Below are positions 17,332-27,418 of a DNA stretch of 64,000 nucleotides, piece by piece. Numbering within the stretch: the stretch's first letter is position 1; each line of letters starts with the position of its first letter. Origin of the DNA: Deltaproteobacteria bacterium (GTDB lineage Bacteria; Bdellovibrionota_C; UBA2361; JAGFJO01); the NCBI GenBank assembly GCA_024102635.1, contig JAGFJO010000082.1:1-64000 (forward strand), written 5' to 3'. The notes beneath the pieces are model-generated. The model saw nothing but the letters and a program-made list of their open reading frames with translations, did not search any database and was not told where the DNA came from. A program made the translations under genes and the position numbers.

Positions 17332-18528
17332 GTGTTAGTCCGGGATCGCGCGCCCTATTTTCTGCTACAACTCCTGATATCTATCAACTCCGCTTTTGCA
17401 ATTGACCTTTCGGAGAGTGCGGGACCGGAATTCCGCTATTTCCCATCGCACTCTGCTACCGAGAATACTCACCACTCTAATTTCTCTTTCTATCTGGAGC
17501 CCAACTTCCGTTACAAACCCTCGAATGAATCAATTGTAGAGGTACAGCCTTTTGGACGGTTTGATGAACACGATGAGCATCGCACTCACGGTGATCTACG
17601 GGAAGCTTACTACGAGCAGCGCTTTGATAAGTTTCGTGTGAAGATCGGTGTCTCAAGAGAGAATTGGGGAGTTGCTTCATCGTATCATGTAATTCACATC
17701 ATTAATCAGACCGATCTTATTGAGCATCCGGTGTACCAGCGCATGCTCGGGCAGCCGATGGTAAATCTCAATTACGGGGGAGCGGAGCACGAGGCACAGC
17801 TTTTCCTCTTACCGTGGTTTAGGGAGCGCCCGTTTGCCGGTAAAGATGCTCGTATCCGGCTTACTCCACGTGTTGATAACAGCCGTCCGATATTCGAATC
17901 GGATGCGGAGAACGAGAGACTGGATCTCGCCGCCAGGTACCGTCTTGAAACCGAGCCGCTGAAGATGGGGATTTATCATTTCTGGGGAACCAGCCGGGAT
18001 CCATCGCCGGTACTTGGAAGCACGGCTGATGGAGAACAGGTGATACTCCCTTATTATCCCACCATCAGACAGGCGGGACTCGACGCGAAAGCTAAAATCG
18101 CCTCATCGTGGTATCCGAAAATAGAATGGATTCACCGCAAAGGGCAGGGACCGTCATTTAATGCGTTGATAGGCGGAATTGAGTACCTATGGTCAGACTT
18201 CAAAAACACAGGGGCCGATCTACTGCTGATCGCTGAGTATCACTATGGTGACAACGGCAGTCTAGTGGTAAGTCCCTTTGATAACGATTGGTTCGCAGGA
18301 TTTATTCTGTCGCTAAACGACGATCGAAATACTCAGATTATTTTAGGCGATGTATTCGACACAAAAAGCGATACCTCAACACCTCTTATTGGCCTGTTTT
18401 TGAACGTGGCAAAAAAATGCAGACTTGAGATTGAGTACCGTGGGCTACTTGGCAGTAATCCGGGCCACCCTCTACATCCGTTGGCAAAGGACGACTTTTT
18501 GCAGGTTGTTTTAATATTTTCTATTTGA
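17332..18528 (+). CDS. Outer-membrane beta-barrel protein
   Basis: The product has 398 residues with a signal peptide (about 1-23) and then alternating polar/hydrophobic strands typical of barrels (FSFYLEPNFRY, FRVKIGVSREN, ADLLLIAEYHYG). The final strand FLQVVLIFSI is amphipathic, as expected for an outer-membrane insertion signal. The DLREAYYEQRFDKFRVKIG segment resembles the LREAYLD..G..D.R.G motif of long-chain substrate porins (DUF1302-like), but the match is loose. The substrate is unknown. It starts at GTG with AGGAG nine bases upstream. Confidence 0.75.
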   Translation: MLVRDRAPYFLLQLLISINSAFAIDLSESAGPEFRYFPSHSATENTHHSNFSFYLEPNFRYKPSNESIVEVQPFGRFDEHDEHRTHGDLREAYYEQRFDKFRVKIGVSRENWGVASSYHVIHIINQTDLIEHPVYQRMLGQPMVNLNYGGAEHEAQLFLLPWFRERPFAGKDARIRLTPRVDNSRPIFESDAENERLDLAARYRLETEPLKMGIYHFWGTSRDPSPVLGSTADGEQVILPYYPTIRQAGLDAKAKIASSWYPKIEWIHRKGQGPSFNALIGGIEYLWSDFKNTGADLLLIAEYHYGDNGSLVVSPFDNDWFAGFILSLNDDRNTQIILGDVFDTKSDTSTPLIGLFLNVAKKCRLEIEYRGLLGSNPGHPLHPLAKDDFLQVVLIFSI

Positions 18529-18663
18529 AAGTCACCATGTTGGTCGCCTACTTTCTCGCTCAACAGAATACTTAATCTATTCCGGCCGGCTAACTCCGCT
18601 CGTTTATAATCGTTATAAGCGTTACCGCTTTAGAGTGGAGCGGCACCAGTCGATATTAGTCTT

Positions 18664-19656
18664 ATGTTGTTCCGAAATGAACGAGTAGAAAACTCTACTC
18701 ATCAAAATTTAATCATGGTGCGAACGGGAGATCAGTCTCTGCACAGGGAGTGGTTGAGGGAGGGGCACCTTAGAAACTTCGATATCCTGATCTCGTATTA
18801 CGGAACTATCGCCGGACGATTTCAGGAAGAGGCGGACTATTATCATGAGGAAAGGGGGCCTAAGTATCCCTCTCTGGCACGCTTACTGATTGAAAACTCC
18901 GAGTTGTTATCTCGATACGCATTTATCGCGATGCCTGATGATGATCTTCGAGCGAGCACACAGGCCTGGTACTATGTTTTTGAGATCTGTAAAAAGTTTA
19001 GGTTGGATCTGGCGCAGCCCTCAGTAACCGGTCACTATTACTGGCCTTGCGTGGCGCAACAAACCGGAAAGCTGCTGCGGTTCGGTAACTTTGTGGAGAT
19101 TATGACTCCCGTATTCAGCTGCTCTTGCCTTGAAACTATGGCGCCGTTCTTCAAAGAGAGCGTTAGCGGGTTCGGACTTGATCACCTTTGGGGGCATCTG
19201 CTTACTCAGCCGCAGCATAAGCTCGCTATAATAGATGCGGTTTCTGTTCACCATACGCGCCCTCCTAAAACTGGAATACTCTATGATGCGCTGAAATCGC
19301 AGGGGGTCAACGCAGAAGCCGAAGATGCTTATATACGAAGCAAATTTCAAATTCCTCAAACCTCTTACCTCGAGTACATGAGCATACCGCTGGACCTGCG
19401 GGCACAAGTCCTTGGTGATATACCTCTCGACAGTTTTAACTCCAGTTCAATACATGGGATCGAGAGATTGTATTGGCATACCGCGAAGGCGAAACAGATA
19501 GCTGCGCGGCTTCAAAAAGAGGAGCTAGTCGTAGGCGATTATCAAGATCGCGTGAAAAGATCGCGAATCGAGCTTGAGGAGGCTAATAAGCAGCTCAATA
19601 CGGTTATTGAGGAGCTTGGAAGTGGCGCTAATGCCCCTGCCATTCTTCAGCACTAG
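18664..19656 (+). CDS. DUF707 glycosyltransferase-like protein
   Basis: The product has 330 residues. The DUF707 pattern runs from about 15 to 205: VRTGDQSLHREWL, RNFDILISYYG, the acidic MPDDDL, LDLAQPSVTGHYYWP, RFGNFVEIMTPVFS and GFGLDHLWG, ending in IDAVSVHHTRP. The fold is expected to be GT-A-like, with DDD as the nucleotide-sugar/metal site. The last 60 residues are a charged coiled coil. There is no signal peptide, so it is probably a cytoplasmic sugar-transfer enzyme of a surface polysaccharide pathway. Substrates are unknown. Confidence 0.8.
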   Translation: MLFRNERVENSTHQNLIMVRTGDQSLHREWLREGHLRNFDILISYYGTIAGRFQEEADYYHEERGPKYPSLARLLIENSELLSRYAFIAMPDDDLRASTQAWYYVFEICKKFRLDLAQPSVTGHYYWPCVAQQTGKLLRFGNFVEIMTPVFSCSCLETMAPFFKESVSGFGLDHLWGHLLTQPQHKLAIIDAVSVHHTRPPKTGILYDALKSQGVNAEAEDAYIRSKFQIPQTSYLEYMSIPLDLRAQVLGDIPLDSFNSSSIHGIERLYWHTAKAKQIAARLQKEELVVGDYQDRVKRSRIELEEANKQLNTVIEELGSGANAPAILQH

Positions 19657-19732
19657 AGGGAAAGCCAAAACTGAGGCACGACTGAGAGGCTCAAGGAAGA
19701 ATGTGTGTTGCGCACTGATTTTTAGCACCGCT

Positions 19733-19996
19733 CTAAGAGTACGATCTGGCCGTTCGCCGCGTAAGCCCTCGAAAGACCCCTAGCAGTATCATGGCCCCTA
19801 GGACAGATGAGATGAACCCTGCCGGCTCACCAGCTTCGTACCATCCCAATGCCTGACCTAAAAGGGTGGCGAGCAGAGCTCCAACCACTCCTAGCATAGT
19901 GGTGATCAGAAAGCCGGCTTCGTCTTTTCCAGGCATCAGGGCCCTGGCGATTAGACCGACAAAGAAACCGATTATGATGGCCCAAATTAGCTGCAT
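19733..19996 (-). CDS. GlsB/YeaQ/YmgE family stress-response membrane protein
   Basis: The product has 87 residues, the usual length of the family once called transglycosylase-associated. Three membrane segments are visible, with the conserved GFFVGLIARALMPGKD loop and the later LGQALGWYEAGEPAGFISSVLGA. The role is poorly defined; members rise under envelope or acid stress. AGGAGA lies nine bases upstream of the ATG. It is convergent with the DUF707 gene. Confidence 0.92.
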   Translation of the reverse strand: MQLIWAIIIGFFVGLIARALMPGKDEAGFLITTMLGVVGALLATLLGQALGWYEAGEPAGFISSVLGAMILLGVFRGLTRRTARSYS

Positions 19997-20154
19997 GGTT
20001 ATGTTCTCCTAACTACCATGATAACTGGCTTAAGTTATGTCAGGACAAGCATCCATAGAATGATTTCAAGCAGGGGCTTAGGAATTAAGACGCCCTGATA
20101 CTTCGTTTGTCCAATACAATAAAGCAAGCCCAAGATCAGGCCGATAGGTGCTGC

Positions 20155-21288
20155 ATGACTTCGAGCTCACAGGGACGAAAGGGCGTGTATTCACAAAAGG
20201 AGAGGCTTGCAAACGGAGTGACCTTCGCTCTATTTGTAGAGACGCCGATCACCATCGGTGCGTTCTATCTAGCATACTCTCTTTTTCAGGCGTCCAGCCG
20301 CAACTTCGATACAGCTAATCTTGACGCTTTATTTTCGTTTCCGGTGGTCTGCTATTCTGGAATAGCTCTTTTTGGAATGGTCACAACACCGTTAAGAATT
20401 TTTTGGCTGGCGTGCTTTTTACTAGGAGAGAGACCCGCGGCCAATTACTCAAGGTATCTCGCTCTGCTCCTTCTATTAAGCGTACCAATAATGGCCCTGA
20501 TGACTTACCAATCGGCAGGGGAATTTTCCATCGGAGCGATGAAGGATTCCGCACTAAGCCAGTTTTACCTTCTTTTTCCGCTGCTCCTGTTAATAGGAGC
20601 ATTAATAGATGCCCGTCAGCGCTCTTATGCCGAGCGGGGCCTGTTGAGCGTAGAGAGCCCCGCCGCATTGGAGATTGCTCCCTCTGGCAGGAAATTCACG
20701 GCGTACAGAGTGTTATCTGATGGCGAGCGTCGAGCAATTGGCACCTCGCATGAGGAACAGGTTCTTGCTTTAAAGACCGTAGGGTTTACCTCCTTAGGTA
20801 TATGTGAAGAGTCCACAGCACCACTTTTGGCACTCGCCCTTCCAATTGCAGCTATTCAGATTAAGCTCAAGGAGAGGTCCAAGATCGATGCGCTCCTTAG
20901 ATTAAAGACATATTATCCGATTTTAGTCTCACAGTCCGGCGACACGGTGGCAACTATCACCCGTATCGGAATACGTTTCACCTCTTTCCTATCCGATGGA
21001 TGGCGCGTTGTGACCGTTACTAGTAAGGAGCCGAGCATGGTGGACCACAAAAAGCGCATGATGGTCACCCAGGTTAAGCAGAGTGCGGCGGATGCTTGGC
21101 GCGCTCACCAGGAGACACTATGCGACTTCGGAAAACAGGGCCGGGGAGCGATTACCGGCAACTTGTGGGATCACTACCGCGCCTACGGCGAGCAGAGCTT
21201 GAGACTTCAAGATATTGTGCTTGGTGGAGCCATTTCTTGGGGACTAATAATCCTATTCGGAAGTCAGCTTCTACGGGGCTACTACTAG
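20155..21288 (+). CDS. Hypothetical membrane protein
   Basis: The product has 377 residues from the ATG at 20155, selected for the AGGTG just upstream; a TTG 16 codons earlier is open. Hydrophobic segments occur at about 24-45, 57-83, 101-118 and 134-150, with one more at the C-terminus. Between them lies a soluble domain of about 190 residues. The pattern is a membrane bundle, then a cytoplasmic domain, then a C-terminal anchor. No family is recognised. Confidence 0.65.
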   Translation: MTSSSQGRKGVYSQKERLANGVTFALFVETPITIGAFYLAYSLFQASSRNFDTANLDALFSFPVVCYSGIALFGMVTTPLRIFWLACFLLGERPAANYSRYLALLLLLSVPIMALMTYQSAGEFSIGAMKDSALSQFYLLFPLLLLIGALIDARQRSYAERGLLSVESPAALEIAPSGRKFTAYRVLSDGERRAIGTSHEEQVLALKTVGFTSLGICEESTAPLLALALPIAAIQIKLKERSKIDALLRLKTYYPILVSQSGDTVATITRIGIRFTSFLSDGWRVVTVTSKEPSMVDHKKRMMVTQVKQSAADAWRAHQETLCDFGKQGRGAITGNLWDHYRAYGEQSLRLQDIVLGGAISWGLIILFGSQLLRGYY

Positions 21289-21387
21289 CGGGTTGCATGC
21301 TCAGCGCCATGCGCTGTTGTTAAAACCGGAGAATTTCGGCACATTTCTAGGTGTACCAGGGGGGCCTCCCCGGTCTATAAAATCTTA

Positions 21388-22704
21388 ATGCACCAAAACA
21401 ACAAGGAGCTGCCTAAAACGCTAGGGCTGACTGCTCTGGTTATATACGGTATCGGCGATATGCTCGGAGCCGGAGTTTATGGCTTGATTGGTGTTGCCGC
21501 GGGTGCTATGGGGAGCATGGTTTGGGCAGGATTTCTTATCAGCGCCGTTGCCGCTCTTTTAACTGCCCTCAGCTACGCGAGTTTAGGAAGCCGGTACCCG
21601 AAGGCCGGCGGTGCTGCCCACGTAGCCCAACGTGCTTTCAAACTTCCCGCAGTGTCTTACGTTTTGGGGCTTTCGGTAATGGCCTCCGGGTTAATCTCTA
21701 TGGCAGCCGCTGCTAGAGCTTTTGCGGCTTACGGAGCGCCATTTGTTCCTTCGGTGCCGCATTTCGTAACGGCCATTTCATTCCTTGCATTTCTGGCTTT
21801 CATTAATTTTCTCGGCATGCGCGAGTCAACCTGGATGAATGCTCTCTGTACGGCGATAGAGTTAAGCGGACTTCTGTTTATTATAGCTGTGGCACTTCCT
21901 TATTGGGGAGAAGCTGATCTTACACAGATTCCTAGCCGGGAAGATAACGAAGCAGCCCTTCTTATTCTCTTTCAAGGCGCAGTCCTTACCTTTTATGCTT
22001 TTATAGGGTTTGAAGATCTCTTGAATGTAGCAGAGGAAGTGAAAGACCCTGAGAGAAATTTCGCCGTTGGAGTACTCACAGCCGTACTTATTACTACTAT
22101 CGTTTACATGGCCGTTAGCATAAGCGCTGTATCGGTTATTCCTCACGGCGAGCTTGCGGCAGCTTCGAGCGGTCCGCTTGTACTTGTTGTTGAGCGCGCT
22201 GCCCCGTGGGTCAACTCATCCATATTTGCATTAATAGCGCTTTTTGCCATCGCAAACACAGCTCTTCTCAATTACATAATGGCTTCTCGGCTTGCTTTTG
22301 GAATGTCGAGAGAGAAGCTCTTACCCGAATTCATTGGGCGCTTGCACGGCCGTCGCAAGACGCCTCATGTCGCAATAACCATTATTTTAGTCATTGTTAC
22401 CGTTTTGGTACAGCTAGGGGACATATCTCAACTGGCGTCGGCAACGAGTATACTTTTGATCTCGGTATTCATTGTCATGAACGTCGCGCTTTTGGTTTTA
22501 AAGCGCAGGCCGGAGGAGCCGAAAGGAAGCTTTGAGCTGCCGTCGATTATCCCGATCGCAGCGATAGCCATCAACTTGACCCTTCTTTATGCGCGCCTTA
22601 GGGGGAGCGACTATCTTCCTTTCTACATTGCCGGGGCGTTTCTATTAACGATCTCGCTTCTTTATTTCCTGTCACCATCCAGAAAAGGCTGCAATAGACT
22701 CTGA
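21388..22704 (+). CDS. APC-superfamily amino acid permease
   Basis: The product has 438 residues and about twelve membrane helices. The N-terminal helix carries the unwound substrate-site signature IGDMLGAGVYGLIG (about 22-35), and FYAFIGFEDLLNVAEEVKDPERN is the characteristic helix 6 and loop. It imports or exchanges amino acids or amines by secondary transport at the inner membrane. The exact substrate is not predictable. A GC-rich inverted repeat (ACCAGGGGGG and TCCCCGGT) lies about 15 bases before the ATG and could affect initiation; no clear Shine-Dalgarno is seen. Confidence 0.92.
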   Translation: MHQNNKELPKTLGLTALVIYGIGDMLGAGVYGLIGVAAGAMGSMVWAGFLISAVAALLTALSYASLGSRYPKAGGAAHVAQRAFKLPAVSYVLGLSVMASGLISMAAAARAFAAYGAPFVPSVPHFVTAISFLAFLAFINFLGMRESTWMNALCTAIELSGLLFIIAVALPYWGEADLTQIPSREDNEAALLILFQGAVLTFYAFIGFEDLLNVAEEVKDPERNFAVGVLTAVLITTIVYMAVSISAVSVIPHGELAAASSGPLVLVVERAAPWVNSSIFALIALFAIANTALLNYIMASRLAFGMSREKLLPEFIGRLHGRRKTPHVAITIILVIVTVLVQLGDISQLASATSILLISVFIVMNVALLVLKRRPEEPKGSFELPSIIPIAAIAINLTLLYARLRGSDYLPFYIAGAFLLTISLLYFLSPSRKGCNRL

Positions 22705-22829
22705 GTTCAATGGATAATTTTTATTCAAGGTCTTAATTGTGGTATCTTCAAGTGCGCTAATTCACCGTCCTTGCTAGAAGGATAGGGCGGAGAATCGGCA
22801 GCTATATGTGATCTACAGAGGAGGGTAAC

Positions 22830-24068
22830 TTGAAAACAAGGCTTCTAGCAGCACTCATCTCAATCTGGCTAATAAGGCCGGTGCCGCTCCACGCGCAGGC
22901 CGGGGCTCCGTCGCCAGCCGCCTCCTTACTGATCCCTTACTTCGAGCTTGGAGCCGACGCTTGTAGCGGAGCGAGTACCACTAATACAACTGTTCGTGTA
23001 ACAAACTTCAGTGCCGCTTCGCAGCTTGCGCATGTAACTTTTTGGACAAATGCGGGAGTCCCCACATTTGCCTTTGATCTCTCCTTAATAGGCTACGGAA
23101 CTGAAAGCTTTGATGTAAAAGAGATCTTTTGCGGCGGTAAAGTTCCATTAACGCCGGAGCCTAGCACCGTATTCCCCGAACCGCTTACTCCTAGCAGCTT
23201 GGCGCATCTTCGCGCGTGGCATTCGGGAGAAGAATCTCCGGCAACCAAAAACTGCGCAGGACATCCGGTCCCTAGCGGGGCCGCTGTCGGATATATAACA
23301 ATAGATGATGTAATGAGATCAGGACTAGGCTTTCCATCAGACGGTGACGCCTACTTTTCCCAAGCCTCTTTTGATAATGTGCTGGTTGGCGATGCGTATT
23401 TTGAAACGTTTGAGCCGATCGAGCAGCTAGTAGAAGATCCCAATGCGGGCACGAAGCTGGGCACGAAAAACTGCAAGAGAAAGCGCGGCAAAAAAAAGGA
23501 GAGATGCCGCATTTACAATAAAGTGGTTAAGTCACTTCCTCCCCCGGCGCCGACATTCAAAAAGACGGAAGTCTTGAGATCTCGAGGGCTAAATGGAATT
23601 CCTGCGGTTCATTTAAAAGCATTAGGTAACCTGCTTGGTCCAGTTCGCACCTTTTACGGCAGGTACGTCACGAACGGATCCGATCGCCGCTCACCCCTCG
23701 CTTCCGCATACGGCGTGCAGTATAGCCAAGTGGAATCAGAAAATTCCTATGAGTTATTAGTGTGGCGCGAAGGGACCGGGAAAGCATCGCCATTTGCATG
23801 CAAGAGTGGGCAGCTAACCACGCTTGCGAATCAGGAGATCGTGGTTTTTGACGACTTCTCTAATGCGCAAAGCATTGAGGCGCAGGGAGGAAATATTTTG
23901 TTTCCTAGAGAGACCCAGCTGGAAGCAGGGGTCTTGAGCTTGCTCCCATTTCAGAGCGGCTGGATCTACCTCAACTTTCAAAAGAATATGAACGACCCGG
24001 CCCAGGCATGGGTGATAAGACGCCGAGACGGCCTTTTCGACGCTTCGGGGGTGGCTCCAGTAAACTAG
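22830..24068 (+). CDS. Secreted beta-rich protein
   Basis: The product has 412 residues from a TTG chosen for the strong GGAGGG upstream. A signal peptide (about 1-23) precedes ASLLIPYFELG, NTTVRVTNFSAASQLAHVTFWTNAGVPTFAFD and SLIGYGTESFDVKEIF. This signature occurs in a family of secreted proteins of unknown function in several delta-type bacteria. A Lys/Arg patch (CKRKRGKKKERC) between two Cys sits near residue 220. No enzyme motif is seen. It is presumably extracellular or periplasmic. Confidence 0.75.
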   Translation: MKTRLLAALISIWLIRPVPLHAQAGAPSPAASLLIPYFELGADACSGASTTNTTVRVTNFSAASQLAHVTFWTNAGVPTFAFDLSLIGYGTESFDVKEIFCGGKVPLTPEPSTVFPEPLTPSSLAHLRAWHSGEESPATKNCAGHPVPSGAAVGYITIDDVMRSGLGFPSDGDAYFSQASFDNVLVGDAYFETFEPIEQLVEDPNAGTKLGTKNCKRKRGKKKERCRIYNKVVKSLPPPAPTFKKTEVLRSRGLNGIPAVHLKALGNLLGPVRTFYGRYVTNGSDRRSPLASAYGVQYSQVESENSYELLVWREGTGKASPFACKSGQLTTLANQEIVVFDDFSNAQSIEAQGGNILFPRETQLEAGVLSLLPFQSGWIYLNFQKNMNDPAQAWVIRRRDGLFDASGVAPVN

Positions 24069-24196
24069 GCCAGCCGTTATGTTATGTTGTGCCTTTTTAT
24101 ATCGCTGGCGGAGTGCTTACGGATAGACGCCTCTTGAAACGGTAACTAGATTGCATAGAATGGAGCCCAGTGCACAAGATGTTGGCATAGCAGTAT

Positions 24197-26440
24197 ATGC
24201 AGTCTCTAAAACAACGGACGCCGATATCGGCGGAACTTTCTTATGCAGTAATTGATCTCGGTACTCTTAACCTTGCGCCGAACCGGCCGGTTGAGCAGAA
24301 GATTTATAGCGGCAGTAAGGCCGAGAACAATCGGCTTGGTTTGGAACTGCGCAGGGCGCAGGCAAATCCTGCAACTCTCGAGGGCGAGATAGGTTTTCAG
24401 TGTGCCAAGGCCAGAATCGAGGTTTTGGGATTAACAAAGAAGCGCTGCCTTGAACTAACAGGCCTTAGCACTTCGAATGTTCTCCGCTTAGCAGAGAGCG
24501 GGAAAGCTCACATTACGACCTATAGAAGACTTCTCGAGATGTGGCCAAAGCTGGCAAGTGAGCTAGATCCGCAAAACGAGCGCGGCGCACTTAGGGAGAT
24601 CGAGAAAATACGACCAAGGGTGGCGGCACTTCTAGCCAAGTGCTACAACTTGCATGCGGCTAACCAGCTGCTCTTGAATCTGAGCTTTTTATACGGCCAG
24701 GAAAAGTTCGAAGAAGCTGCCCAAATTCAAGTGGCTTCAGTTATAGCCAGGCACAGATCGCATCCCGGTCCGTTTCACACCAATTACTGGGCGGTGAGGC
24801 GGCTGGTAGAGGAGGAGATTCGCGCTCGTGCCCAAACGGATAACATAGATACATCGCTTGCAAGGTGGCAGCACCCGGTGCTAAGGAAGCTCATCGATTA
24901 TCACGTACAGGATACTCTTCACCCCTTCAGTTCCTCAGTTAATACAATCAGTGAAGGACAGAGGTTTATGGCGCTTGTTTATACCTTAGCGGGCACACTT
25001 ACCGGTGAGAGGCAAGATTCGCTTTGCAAATTGGGCTTTACGTCAGAGTCGGTTGATCGGATTGTGCGGCTTGAAGCAGTGGACCCGAAACCGGCCTCAG
25101 CCTTGTTTGCTGAGCTTGTTTCTCAGGAAGTAATGCCTCAGAGCGTAGCCGGCGATATGCTCAAGAGGTGGGAAGAGCTTTATAGCAAAAGCCCCGCTCC
25201 TCAAAGAATCGATATCGCAAATCAGATTATAAAGGGACTAGAGGCTCACCGCATCGATCTTTACCGCGCTTCGAAACTTCTAGGTATCGACTCGCATGAA
25301 CCCGGTACGGCAGTGCGCAAGATAATTCAAGGCCCTAAAGTTACAGGTGGTGTATCGCTTCACGCAATCTGCTCCCTGGCGGCACCGACTCTGAGCGACG
25401 CCGACAATTTGACAGAGATGCTGATCGTGGAGCGGCAGAGGATGCCCAGTTATAAGGGCAGGGAGCTCGCTTATGAGCGGCAGCTTATGATGCAATTCGG
25501 CCTGAGCGAAAAGGATCTGCCGCTGCCCAAAGATCTTCCGCTTTATGCAGAAGGCAGCTATAGAGCAGATCAAGAGCTGGTCGATCGTATTATGAAGTTA
25601 GGTGATAATCGATCCATCGACGCGGTTGCGCGATGGATCGAGCTGATGCGGCCAACTACAACTAAGAGCGCCGTTGGCTCCTTCCTTGCGATTGCTACTC
25701 CCTTACGTGAGCCGCTTGCTGATTTAGGGCTGGCGCTCGAAACACTGCATGCCGTTCAAGATGGGAAGACCGTTTTGCCGCTTAACCGCTTGAGAGCAAT
25801 GGTGCAGAGAGCCGGACTTGTGGAGTCGGAGCAGCTTATATGCAATTGGCATTTTGAGATGAGCGAGCTCTACTCTGAATCCCCACCGTTCGGCAGGGCC
25901 CTAAAAATTTTGGCGCTATCACAGGCCGACCATGTAAGAGGTTTTTATGATGTGCTGGCCGAGCAGAGCGGTAAGAGTTTGCCGATGGAATACCACCAGT
26001 TCCTGCAGATTGTGCGCGATTATCTCAAAGGTAAAGAGCCGGCGTATGAGCGCGACAGAAGCTACAGGCTGGAGCGTTTGCTCTCGGTCTTAGAGGAGGG
26101 AGGAGTTGACCCTGCCACAATCGAGTATCTCAAACTTTGCAGGGAGGAGCCGGACGGCGCTGGCCGCCTCAGAATCTGGCTCGATCGCTGTCCTGAACAA
26201 TCGCCGCATGAGAAGGTAAATGCGGTTGTCCATGCAGCCCGCCTTTTTAACACCGCAAGTTCTTATTCTACACTTCAGGAAGCATTCGATGCGAAGCAAG
26301 AAGTAGTAAATCGTTGGAGCGATCAGCCTCAGACGCCACCCGGACAGCATATACTGAAGGGCGGAGACCTTTTGAATCTTTTACCCGGAGTGCGCTTCAG
26401 CGACGTACTGGATTGGGCAAGGTCGGCAACTGACGAGTAA
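24197..26440 (+). CDS. Large helical protein with helix-turn-helix-like segment
   Basis: The product has 747 residues, almost entirely predicted helix, with no signal peptide or membrane segment. Residues about 68-115 (IEVLGLTKKRCLELTGLSTSNVLRLAESGKAHITTYRRLLEMW) look like an XRE-type helix-turn-helix. A second, weaker HTH-like unit occurs near 355-385 (LYRASKLLGIDSHEPGTAVRKII). Remaining stretches could be TPR-like helical pairs. A plausible reading is a DNA-binding or scaffold regulator with a helical repeat body. I recognise no named family and the gene stands alone. Confidence 0.7.
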   Translation: MQSLKQRTPISAELSYAVIDLGTLNLAPNRPVEQKIYSGSKAENNRLGLELRRAQANPATLEGEIGFQCAKARIEVLGLTKKRCLELTGLSTSNVLRLAESGKAHITTYRRLLEMWPKLASELDPQNERGALREIEKIRPRVAALLAKCYNLHAANQLLLNLSFLYGQEKFEEAAQIQVASVIARHRSHPGPFHTNYWAVRRLVEEEIRARAQTDNIDTSLARWQHPVLRKLIDYHVQDTLHPFSSSVNTISEGQRFMALVYTLAGTLTGERQDSLCKLGFTSESVDRIVRLEAVDPKPASALFAELVSQEVMPQSVAGDMLKRWEELYSKSPAPQRIDIANQIIKGLEAHRIDLYRASKLLGIDSHEPGTAVRKIIQGPKVTGGVSLHAICSLAAPTLSDADNLTEMLIVERQRMPSYKGRELAYERQLMMQFGLSEKDLPLPKDLPLYAEGSYRADQELVDRIMKLGDNRSIDAVARWIELMRPTTTKSAVGSFLAIATPLREPLADLGLALETLHAVQDGKTVLPLNRLRAMVQRAGLVESEQLICNWHFEMSELYSESPPFGRALKILALSQADHVRGFYDVLAEQSGKSLPMEYHQFLQIVRDYLKGKEPAYERDRSYRLERLLSVLEEGGVDPATIEYLKLCREEPDGAGRLRIWLDRCPEQSPHEKVNAVVHAARLFNTASSYSTLQEAFDAKQEVVNRWSDQPQTPPGQHILKGGDLLNLLPGVRFSDVLDWARSATDE

Positions 26441-26490
26441 AGCAGCCTAATGCCCTTCCAGCCACAGAACACTCCAAGCTGCCTGCCGGA

Positions 26491-27228
26491 TCACAACGTA
26501 CGACCCCCTTTATAGGGGCTGCCTTTCTCTTCTGCCAGCTCTTTTTGCACCTCGCCTTGATAGGCCTTGAGCATCTCTGGGGTCGCCCCTTCTAGTCGGG
26601 AGCCGAGCGGATTAAGGGGCGCTAACAATGGAAGCAAGAATCCAAATAGAGCCGCAGCAGTGCAGGCCATCGAGAGAGATGCCGCCCAATAAAGTTCTCC
26701 ATTACGTTGCAATACCATATAGAATATGACCGTAAATACATAGCAACAGAGAATATGTTTCGCACCCATCTCGCCAGCGGATGTATCGGCCCCACCGATT
26801 CCTTCATCTATCAGTGCTCTGGCCTCGTAAAGGACAATTAGTCCGTTTACAACTATTAGAATCTTGTAAAAGCTGCTCGCCTCCATCGAGTAGCTATGAA
26901 TGGTTAGCGCCGCGCCGCTTAACAGATTAACTAGCAAGACTATAAACTCGAAGTCCTGGCGTACCCAGCGCACATTCGGGAGTCCCGAGGCCGGGGTGCA
27001 AAGTATTCCGAGCGCCACCACTGGCGCGGCCACTATATATATTGAGAGGAAAAGATCCGTAAGCAGTTCGAGCCAGAAACTATCGAACTTTCTCGAAGTG
27101 ATCGGCCAGATAAGGTCGCTCCGCATCTGCGGGTCCGAAGCGAGAAGAATCAGAAAGAATAGGCTTATAACATAGGCCATAACCTCATTGAAGCTTTTCC
27201 CGTCTGGACTGAAGAATAATCGGCGCAT
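26491..27228 (-). CDS. Hypothetical polytopic membrane protein
   Basis: The product has 245 residues and about six membrane segments, followed by a charged C-terminal tail (EMLKAYQGEVQKELAEEKG). AAGGAG directly precedes the ATG. No family or catalytic motif is recognised. It is divergent from the glycosyltransferase-like gene at 27419, with a 190-base shared upstream region. Confidence 0.7.
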   Translation of the reverse strand: MRRLFFSPDGKSFNEVMAYVISLFFLILLASDPQMRSDLIWPITSRKFDSFWLELLTDLFLSIYIVAAPVVALGILCTPASGLPNVRWVRQDFEFIVLLVNLLSGAALTIHSYSMEASSFYKILIVVNGLIVLYEARALIDEGIGGADTSAGEMGAKHILCCYVFTVIFYMVLQRNGELYWAASLSMACTAAALFGFLLPLLAPLNPLGSRLEGATPEMLKAYQGEVQKELAEEKGSPYKGGRTL

Positions 27229-27418
27229 AGCTCCTTAGAGTATCGGGCAATTTAACAGAAAGGTTAAGATCGTCCGAGCGGGTCGGTGTATCAACCTGTT
27301 CCAAGACGCTTTCTATAAGATTTAGGGGCGCGCCTTTACCTACCCGGTGATATGCTGAGCGGCATGATTGTCGAACCGGCATGCCTAGCGCAGCGCATTA
27401 TATAAGGACAGAAAAGAA

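Noticed and set aside
27185-27382. Minus-strand 65-codon frame
   Set aside because: It overlaps the start of the membrane protein gene at 27228 in another frame and has no supporting signal.
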